Shown piece by piece: positions 43,001-47,695 of a stretch of DNA of 47,695 bases. Position 1 is the first letter of the stretch; each line of letters starts with the position of its first letter. The translations under genes were made by a program, and so were the position numbers. The notes under the pieces are model-generated. The model did no database searches. It worked only from the letters and a program-made list of their open reading frames with translations, and was not told where the DNA came from. This DNA comes from an uncultured Saccharofermentans sp. (lineage in GTDB: Bacteria; Bacillota; Clostridia; Saccharofermentanales; Saccharofermentanaceae), in assembly GCA_905234715.1 (NCBI GenBank), contig CAJOJI010000015.1, positions 1-47,695 on the forward strand. The letters are read 5' to 3'.

Positions 43001-43109
43001 CTACCGCTTCGACTACACCGGCTCAATACAGTCAGGATATTACATCATTGCCGTTACTCAGAAGGGCAGTTCAAACAGAGCGCTCATCTCTGTAACCGTT
43101 GTTGGATGA
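40092..43109 (+). CDS. Membrane-anchored clostripain-family (C11) protease with zinc ribbon and Ala/Pro-rich region
   Basis: 1005 residues. Residues 1-25 are a zinc ribbon (HCPNCGKEL, KFCGGCGSN). Residues ~30-170 are Pro/Ala/Glu/Val repeats (APVEAAPVEPAPAPV type), ~180-207 a transmembrane helix after KKKKK, then a Thr/Glu linker. A C11 cysteine protease domain starts at MVYAIGTDLES, with His344 in LVLWDHGGG and Cys386 in FNACLMGSLEVA. About 400 more residues of beta-rich modules follow. The lysines before the helix predict ribbon and repeats inside the cell and the protease outside. The substrate is unknown. RBS AGAGGTG. Confidence 0.93.
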   Translation: MHCPNCGKELNGTEKFCGGCGSNLTQIMQQAAPAPVEAAPVEPAPAPVAEPMPVAEPAPVVEAAPVPEAPAYAEPAPVEAAPAYVEPAPAPVAEVVPEPVVAAPVEPAPVEAAPAYVEPAPAPVEAAPAPIEAAPAPAPAPAPAPAPIEAAPVQSAFGDTAPAAQPAATAETPKKKKKGVLGLIIGLAAGGLVIIAGVIIAVAVFINNNTVETSRTKRTTEDETETSATEPVSDLAERTIMVYAIGTDLESNASCLSADVKEMMAATPNSELNIVLQVGGCTDFRNNYMTDGITQRFSIANGNIEKLSDLGDVSMVEPETLEDFIKFSKENYPAEKYILVLWDHGGGVPLGFGYDEIHDGTLTEIEMAQAIGNCDIEFETIIFNACLMGSLEVAKALDPYTEYIVAAESPTWGSAYYDIGINYTNFLNYIGPDFNGTARDYGEFIVRDYMDTVEKTQQTTGYFGIDTCMSAIDTDNIDEVFTAYEAFIASLDSRVFTTEGYVEFVQLRDDCGSFESTDSVDLTTLANKYINCGDANIERAASKLVNEVGNCVFTESNNSYTYAHGMTTYSPYLYPQYYDEARQTFITLGYSDTTISFYDKFVSKELYILKATNYAGDWYVQPSDANSIESGNVYDISSLVVDMGEYEAIALAPEDWQIIREVKVTLAIMESADDDKIYYFGTDDQYTVDSNGYIILENPINWVYFKGFGFVTCECLKYEVTDDGKWFKYIGAEAIVNGQTAYVVISFSSDDKEGTIIGYYYADIINDTYDVNQGYQFTDEDKIVFVKEYFDGNTQTMEYNELGDAVDYQTAVSAYKYSTVNYDDVECFIGFDIYDVYNNDYYLPLRPGKPAYEIDVQRGDNGYSNGGNYDEGTLDASTMVGFVITYDSNTVIADKQIEYMFEDRTINEDCEYPAGTSTISLTVFMGDEYSDDEFEFEFYYSADSMFSDRELQADVFSGTASCVEEDGAYYYRFDYTGSIQSGYYIIAVTQKGSSNRALISVTVVG

Positions 43110-43136
43110 GATTGAACTGATAAGAGGAATTAAAGA

Positions 43137-44819
43137 ATGAAGATGACCGGAGCACAGATACTTGTCGAGACCCTTATAGAACAGGGTGTTGATACGGTGT
43201 TCGGTTTTCCGGGCGGAATGGTCGTAGACATCTATGACAAGCTCTACGACAAACAGGATAAGATAAAACATATCCTGACCGCACATGAAGAGGGAGCTGT
43301 TCACGCAGCTGACGGTTATGCAAGATCCACCGGTAAGACCGGAGTCGTGATCGCGACTTCCGGTCCCGGTGCAACCAACCTTGTCACCGGAATCGCTACG
43401 GCCTATCTTGATTCGATTCCGCTTGTTGCCATTACGGGCAACGTTAGAAATTCCATGATCGGAAGAGACTCCTTCCAGGAGATCGATATCACCGGTATCA
43501 CTCTTCCCATTACCAAACACAATTTCTTTGTACACAAGATCTCCAAGCTTGCTGATGTCGTCAGAACGGCTTTTGAGATAGCACAGTCGGGAAGACCCGG
43601 CCCTGTACTTATCGATATTCCGAAAGACGTTCAGGAAGCTGTTTTCGATTTTAAGAAAAAGCCCGTCGAAAAGCCTGAAGCACTTCCTTGCTGTGATGCA
43701 AAGGATATAGATAAGGCTGTTCAGCTTATAAAAGAATCGAAAAGGCCATATATCTATTTCGGAGGCGGTGCCGTAAGGACCGGACTCGGCGAAGATATAG
43801 TAAAGCTTGCAGACAAACTCGATGCCGTAATCGGCTGCTCCATGATGGGTCTTTCAGAGATTCCTTCAGACTCTCCGAGATTTTTAGGTATGCAGGGAAT
43901 GCATGGACGCTACGCATCTTCCGTTGCGCTTGCAAAAGCAGATCTCATAATCGCTTTAGGCGTAAGATTCTCTGACAGGGCAACGGGAAAAACAGAGAAG
44001 TTCTCACTTTCCGCAACGAAGATCCACGTTGACTGTGACCGTGCTGAGATCGGCAAGAACGTTCCTGTTGATCTCGGTGTATGCTGCGACATAAAAGACT
44101 TCGTAAAGTGTCTTACCAAAGCAGCTCCGCAGCGCAAGAACACGGAATGGATTAAAAAAGTCGACCAGCTCAGGGAAAAAGAATCTGATGCATACGAAGG
44201 TCTTCCGTTCCTTCCGCGCGACACGATCAACATCATGTCCGACATCGTAAAACCCGATACGAGGATCGTTACCGACGTTGGCCAGCATCAGTGCTGGACT
44301 GCACAGTTCTTCAAGTTCAGAAACAAGCGCACATGGATCACGTCAGGCGGTCTCGGAACAATGGGATTCGGCCTTGGCGCTGCTATCGGAAGCTCAATGG
44401 GAACAGGTAAGAGAAGCGTTCTCATTACAGGTGACGGAAGCTTCGGCATGTGTCTTAACGAACTTGCAACAGCAGTAACTTACAACGTTCCTGTTACGAT
44501 AGTTATCTTTAATAACCATGCACTTGGAATGGTAAGACAGTGGCAGAAAGTATTCTTCGACGGAAGATATTCCAACACTACTCTTGACCGCAAGACTGAC
44601 TTCGTAAAGCTTGCTCAGGCATTCGGTGCAAAAGGTTTCAAGGCAACAGACAAAGAGTCTTTTGAAGAAGCTTTTAAGAAAGCATATAAAGTCAAAGGAC
44701 CTGCAGTAATCGATCTTACGATAAAGACCGACAGCGTAGTTCTTCCGATGTTAAAACCCGGCGGAACATTCAATAATCTTATCTTGAGAAGGGAGGATAT
44801 CAGCGATGCCGAAAAATAA
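43137..44819 (+). CDS. ilvB: Acetolactate synthase, large subunit
   Basis: 560 residues, a ThDP enzyme. It has VFGFPGGMVVDIYDKL, AHEEGAVHAADGYAR (catalytic Glu), SGPGATNLVTG, and the C-terminal ThDP motif GDGSFGMCLNELATA with the downstream NNHALGMV. It condenses two pyruvates, or pyruvate and 2-oxobutyrate, in branched-chain amino acid synthesis. It overlaps ilvN by 14 bases. No leader attenuator or T-box is visible in the 27 bases upstream, so it may be transcribed with the protease gene. Confidence 0.97.
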   Translation: MKMTGAQILVETLIEQGVDTVFGFPGGMVVDIYDKLYDKQDKIKHILTAHEEGAVHAADGYARSTGKTGVVIATSGPGATNLVTGIATAYLDSIPLVAITGNVRNSMIGRDSFQEIDITGITLPITKHNFFVHKISKLADVVRTAFEIAQSGRPGPVLIDIPKDVQEAVFDFKKKPVEKPEALPCCDAKDIDKAVQLIKESKRPYIYFGGGAVRTGLGEDIVKLADKLDAVIGCSMMGLSEIPSDSPRFLGMQGMHGRYASSVALAKADLIIALGVRFSDRATGKTEKFSLSATKIHVDCDRAEIGKNVPVDLGVCCDIKDFVKCLTKAAPQRKNTEWIKKVDQLREKESDAYEGLPFLPRDTINIMSDIVKPDTRIVTDVGQHQCWTAQFFKFRNKRTWITSGGLGTMGFGLGAAIGSSMGTGKRSVLITGDGSFGMCLNELATAVTYNVPVTIVIFNNHALGMVRQWQKVFFDGRYSNTTLDRKTDFVKLAQAFGAKGFKATDKESFEEAFKKAYKVKGPAVIDLTIKTDSVVLPMLKPGGTFNNLILRREDISDAEK

Positions 44820-45318
44820 GATAATCATCGCGATCTACGTTGATAACCAGTATGGTGTCCTCTCACGTGTTACAGCCATGTTTACCCGAAGAGGTTACAA
44901 CATCGATTCTCTTACGGTAGGTGAGACCGAATCACCTGAGTACTCACGTATCACGATCACTCTCACAGCAGAAAAGAATGAGAAAGATCAGGTCGTATCC
45001 CAGCTTCGTAAACTCTATAACGTAAAGAAGGTTATCGTTCTTTCTTCAGAGGAATGTATCAAGAGAGAACTTCTTCTCATCAAGGTCAGAAATACGGAAG
45101 AAGCTCATGCAGATATCGTTGAAGCAACAAACATTTTCCGCACGAAGATAATCGACTTCACCGATGAAGCAATCAGTATTGAAGCTACAGGCGACAGCCA
45201 GAAGATCGATGCATTCATCGAGTACATGAAGAAGTTCGACATCATCGAAATGTGCCGTACCGGACTTGTCGCGTTAGACCGCGGCGGCGCAAACATCTGG
45301 TCTGAACACGAAGACTGA
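44806..45318 (+). CDS. ilvN: Acetolactate synthase, small (regulatory) subunit
   Basis: 170 residues. The N-terminal ACT domain (IAIYVDNQYGVLSRVTAMFTRRGYNIDSLTVG, of which the landmarks are VLSRV and RRGYNI) binds valine for feedback control. The C-terminal domain has the usual KVRNTEEAHADI and MCRTGLVALDRG. Translation is coupled to ilvB by a 14-base overlap; RBS GGGAGGA inside ilvB. Confidence 0.96.
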   Translation: MPKNKIIIAIYVDNQYGVLSRVTAMFTRRGYNIDSLTVGETESPEYSRITITLTAEKNEKDQVVSQLRKLYNVKKVIVLSSEECIKRELLLIKVRNTEEAHADIVEATNIFRTKIIDFTDEAISIEATGDSQKIDAFIEYMKKFDIIEMCRTGLVALDRGGANIWSEHED

Positions 45319-45338
45319 TGAATTAATACAAATTTAAC

Positions 45339-45366
45339 TTAATTCGCTCCCTCAATCGTTTATAAT
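45339..45366 (+). promoter_or_regulatory. Promoter of hpf
   Basis: TTAATT, 16-bp spacer, perfect TATAAT (45361-45366), 53 bases before the hpf start. Confidence 0.55.
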
Positions 45367-45418
45367 TTAATCAAAGGTCAAAGCCTTTTGAAACTTCAAA
45401 ACGGAAGGGAGTGATTTT

Positions 45419-45955
45419 ATGAAGATCACTACACAGGGCAACGGAATCCGCATCGGTACAAGACTCGAAGAGAAGATCGCCGCAAAGATGTCTAAGTTCG
45501 ACAAGTACTTCGGCGATGAAGGTTCACTCAATGTCCGTATCAGACCTGAAGGACCCGAGATGATCGTCGAGATCACAATGAAATTCGACGGCAAGATCTT
45601 AAGGGCAGAAGCAAGTGATGAGGATATCCTTACAGCAGTTGACAGAACAGTCGATAAGCTTGAATCTCAGATCAGAAGACAGAAGACCAAGTTCCTCAAG
45701 AAGAAGAAGGAGTATCCTGAGATCGTTAATTACCTTGAGGATGACGGCGGAGCAGATTTCGATCTTGTAGATGAGAAGGAAGAGAAGATCACAAAGCGCA
45801 AGCAGTTTGCATTGCAATCCTTCAGCTTGAGATGCTCGGACACGATTTCTTCGTATATCTCGACAGCGATACAAATTCCGTATGTGTTGTTTACAAGAGA
45901 TATGACGGAGGTTATGGATTACTCGAACCTGAATACTGATCTTAGTTCAAATTGA
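45419..45955 (+). pseudogene. hpf: Ribosome hibernation factor HPF (long form), C-terminus frameshifted
   Basis: Residues 1-100 are an intact HPF/RaiA domain (MKITTQGNGIRIGTRLEEKI, DGKILRAEASDEDILTAVDR), which binds the 30S and silences ribosomes. After KRKQFALQ the frame is wrong. The expected continuation is in another frame: ILQLEMLGHDFFVYLDSD and VYKRYDGGYGLLEPEY, ending at TGA 45937-45939. Compared with the family, the segment like KPMSVEEA is missing, equivalent to a deletion of about 22 bases near 45815-45820. The encoded protein would keep ribosome binding but lose the C-terminal dimerisation domain needed for 100S ribosomes. Strong RBS AAGGGAGTGA. Confidence 0.88.
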
Positions 45956-45963
45956 ATATACAG

Positions 45964-45990
45964 GAGGCTGCCTCGTGGCAGCCTCTTTTT
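45964..45990 (+). terminator. Terminator of hpf
   Basis: GAGGCTGCC/GGCAGCCTC with a TCGT loop followed by five T. Confidence 0.93.
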
Positions 45991-46024
45991 ATGGTTATTA
46001 ATGTTTGCGTATCAGCGGTCAGGA

Positions 46025-46255
46025 TCAACCGTCAGTCATGGGATAAAGAATCGTGTTGCAATTGATCTCACTCCATGAACCGGATTCTGATGAATATTTC
46101 TGACTGTATATCATGGTGCATTCACCGCCGTAAGCTTCCGTAAAGATCTCACCGGAATCGATCATGATCTCACAATTACTGCTGCATCCCGCGAATACCG
46201 GCATCAGCAGTGTCACTATCAGGATCATTAATAAAATCTGTATAGTCTTTTTCAT
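46025..46255 (-). CDS. Small lipoprotein
   Basis: 76 residues from ATG 46255, with GGGGAG as RBS. The lipoprotein signal peptide (MKKTIQILLMILIVTLL) has lipobox VFAGC, and the mature part is about 50 residues, rich in Ser, Glu and Tyr, with two more Cys. No family is recognised. Divergent from the YunG-like gene. Confidence 0.7.
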   Translation of the reverse strand: MKKTIQILLMILIVTLLMPVFAGCSSNCEIMIDSGEIFTEAYGGECTMIYSQKYSSESGSWSEINCNTILYPMTDG

Positions 46256-46365
46256 TATTTCTCCCCTCATAAATGAAAATAACGTCTATACTTTATATAC
46301 AGATGCAAATGGTTTATGTTGCAGTACAGGCAGCATATTTGACCTGTAAAACAGGAGTTTAATAT

Positions 46366-46812
46366 ATGGAATATAAGTTTTTGGGACATGAGACAGCTGA
46401 TCAGGTAAAGCCTTTGGATAACTGCGGATATAAGCTTGATTCGCTTTTGGATCTTTTCGATATTTTATCTGACGGAATATGGAGAATAGAGACATGCGCA
46501 CCCAGGCTCCGTGTTGACTGGAGCGATGACAATATTACCTTGGGCCAGTGTTCGATTACGGCTTTTTTAGTTCAGGATATTTTCGGCGGTGAAGTATACG
46601 GTATCTTAAGACCCGGCGGAAACTACCACTGCTATAACGTTATCGGCGGAAGGCAGTATGACCTGACGATCGAACAGTTCGGTGATGAAGCCGGAAGTCT
46701 TGTTTTCGATAACAGCAATCCCCAGAGCCGTGAGGTCCATTTTGCAAAAGAAGAGAAATACCAGAGATATCTGCTTCTTAAAAAACTCCTCAAATCAGCC
46801 CGCGGCGCATAA
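46366..46812 (+). CDS. YunG-like protein
   Basis: 148 residues with GQCSITAFLVQDIFGGEV (Cys), NYHCYNVIGGRQYDLTIEQF (His and Asp) and SREVHF. The Cys-His-Asp order resembles the YunG family, which has a transglutaminase/papain-like arrangement of unknown substrate. The N-terminal 25 residues (MEYKFLGHETADQ) are outside that core. No strong RBS is seen (AGGAG at 46351-46355, ten bases before the ATG). Function unknown. Confidence 0.72.
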   Translation: MEYKFLGHETADQVKPLDNCGYKLDSLLDLFDILSDGIWRIETCAPRLRVDWSDDNITLGQCSITAFLVQDIFGGEVYGILRPGGNYHCYNVIGGRQYDLTIEQFGDEAGSLVFDNSNPQSREVHFAKEEKYQRYLLLKKLLKSARGA

Positions 46813-46934
46813 GCACCGTGCATAAATATCTGCTTTTTATACCCCTTACTCTGTAACACATTTGTTTTACAAATGCCCTTAATGCCGTGATAAACTTACG
46901 TGGGGAATTTTAGGACTACATCAAGGAGAATGAT

Positions 46935-47695
46935 ATGGTAAAACAGATATTTTCAGTATTTATCATGGCTGTCATCACGGCTGCCTTAAGTACTGTTGCA
47001 TGGGGCTGTGAGGTAAGGTCCGGCGCTAACAGAGGCTGGGTATATTCCGGTGACGCCGCATATTACTATGATGATCAGGGCGAAGAGTACGTCGGAATGC
47101 ATATCATGCCCGAAGACGGAACCAGAAGATATTTCGATGAAGAAACCCACATAATGGCCACAGGTGAGACCGTCATTGACGGCAGCAAGTATCTGTTTGA
47201 TGCAGAAGGCGTAATGATGACAGGCTTCCAGACAGTTAACGGCGGCCTCAGATATTACAGCATCGAGACGGGAATAATGAAGACAGGCTGGTATAAGTCT
47301 GATGACGGAACATTCTATTTTGATCTGAATACGGGAGATGCCGCATCAGGCTGGACCGAGATCGACGGCAGCCAGTATTATTTCTCACCCGAGGATTTCA
47401 CTGTTACAAAGGGTATGTTCGGCAACGAGGACGGCAAGTACTATGCAGATCCTGATTCCGGCAAGGTATCCAAGGGACTCCAGATCATTGAAGACAAGCA
47501 GTATTACTTCGATGAAGAGACAGGCCTCATGACAAAGGGCTGGGTCACTATCGACGAGGACAGATATTATTTCGATGAGAACACCGGTGAGGGAATCGAC
47601 GGTATCATTGACATCGAAGGCTCAAGACACGGCTTCATCGCAGGCAAGATGATCAGAAACGAAAGAGCAGTAGGTGACAATCACCTTTACTATTT
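46935..47695 (+). CDS. Secreted cell-wall-binding repeat protein (partial, runs off the right edge)
   Basis: ATG at 46935 follows AAGGAG and opens a frame still open at the window end (253 codons). A signal peptide (MVKQIFSVFIMAVITAALSTVAWG) leads into tandem repeats of about 20 residues of the choline/cell-wall-binding type: GWVYSGDAAYYYDDQG, TVIDGSKYLFDAEGVMMTGF, GWTEIDGSQYYFS, GWVTIDEDRYYFDENTG. Such repeats bind choline, teichoic acids or other wall polymers, usually attached to an enzyme or adhesin; that domain may lie beyond the window. Confidence 0.9.
   Translation, partial: MVKQIFSVFIMAVITAALSTVAWGCEVRSGANRGWVYSGDAAYYYDDQGEEYVGMHIMPEDGTRRYFDEETHIMATGETVIDGSKYLFDAEGVMMTGFQTVNGGLRYYSIETGIMKTGWYKSDDGTFYFDLNTGDAASGWTEIDGSQYYFSPEDFTVTKGMFGNEDGKYYADPDSGKVSKGLQIIEDKQYYFDEETGLMTKGWVTIDEDRYYFDENTGEGIDGIIDIEGSRHGFIAGKMIRNERAVGDNHLYY

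Overview
The window looks like the chromosome of an anaerobic, low-to-mid GC Firmicute of the Clostridia (gut or rumen type). This rests on strong AGGAGG-like ribosome binding sites, the prfA/tsaC, rpsF-ssb-rpsR, rplI-dnaB and tilS-hpt-ftsH gene orders, a flavodiiron protein, a clostripain-family protease, a BMP-type nucleoside transporter and a cell-wall-binding repeat protein. No species is assigned.

Layout. (1) 1-2380: a terminator whose T-run is followed at once by an ORF-less group II intron; then, on the minus strand, a hypoxanthine-PRTase-like gene with an altered active-site loop and a cytidylate-kinase-like protein with an extra C-terminal domain; then tRNA-Thr. (2) 2400-8840: an accessory segment bounded by two related copies of a short repeat plus a lipoprotein gene (one copy cut to 30 codons). 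Inside are an XRE regulator, an ABC exporter, two unassigned proteins, a structured RNA/small-ORF locus and a tRNA array (Asn, Phe, Lys, Asp, Pro, Ile(UAU), one tRNA-like). Several array tRNAs break universal rules (C33, A54), whereas tRNA-Thr and tRNA-Val elsewhere in the window are canonical. (3) 8900-13430: a glycosyltransferase with an apparently leaderless promoter, a membrane-tethered HNH nuclease, a membrane-anchored EEP-family hydrolase, a lone prepilin, tRNA-Val, an HD hydrolase and a zinc-ribbon protein. (4) 13465-24180: information-processing core: prfA, a TsaC/Sua5 protein fused to a dead LMW-phosphatase domain, rpsF-ssb-rpsR, rplI-dnaB-tilS-hpt-ftsH. (5) 24249-33200: two envelope proteins, prfC, and a malQ-glpK-AEC transporter-sseB-like operon. 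(6) 33244-38856: xpt plus a four-gene nucleoside ABC importer, a purine salvage unit. (7) 38876-47695: a frameshifted flavodiiron gene, a zinc-ribbon/transmembrane/clostripain protease, ilvBN, an hpf gene with a frameshifting internal deletion, a small lipoprotein, a YunG-like protein and the start of a cell-wall-binding repeat protein.

Purine salvage recurs: canonical hpt, xpt and the nucleoside importer form an ordinary pathway, while the HPRT-like gene at 631-1176 has lost the catalytic aspartate and sits in a two-gene operon with a kinase/nuclease-like partner. The best candidates for something undescribed are that gene pair, the C33 tRNA array within its repeat-flanked segment, and the TsaC-pseudophosphatase fusion. 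No CRISPR array, transposase, integrase or replication origin was seen.
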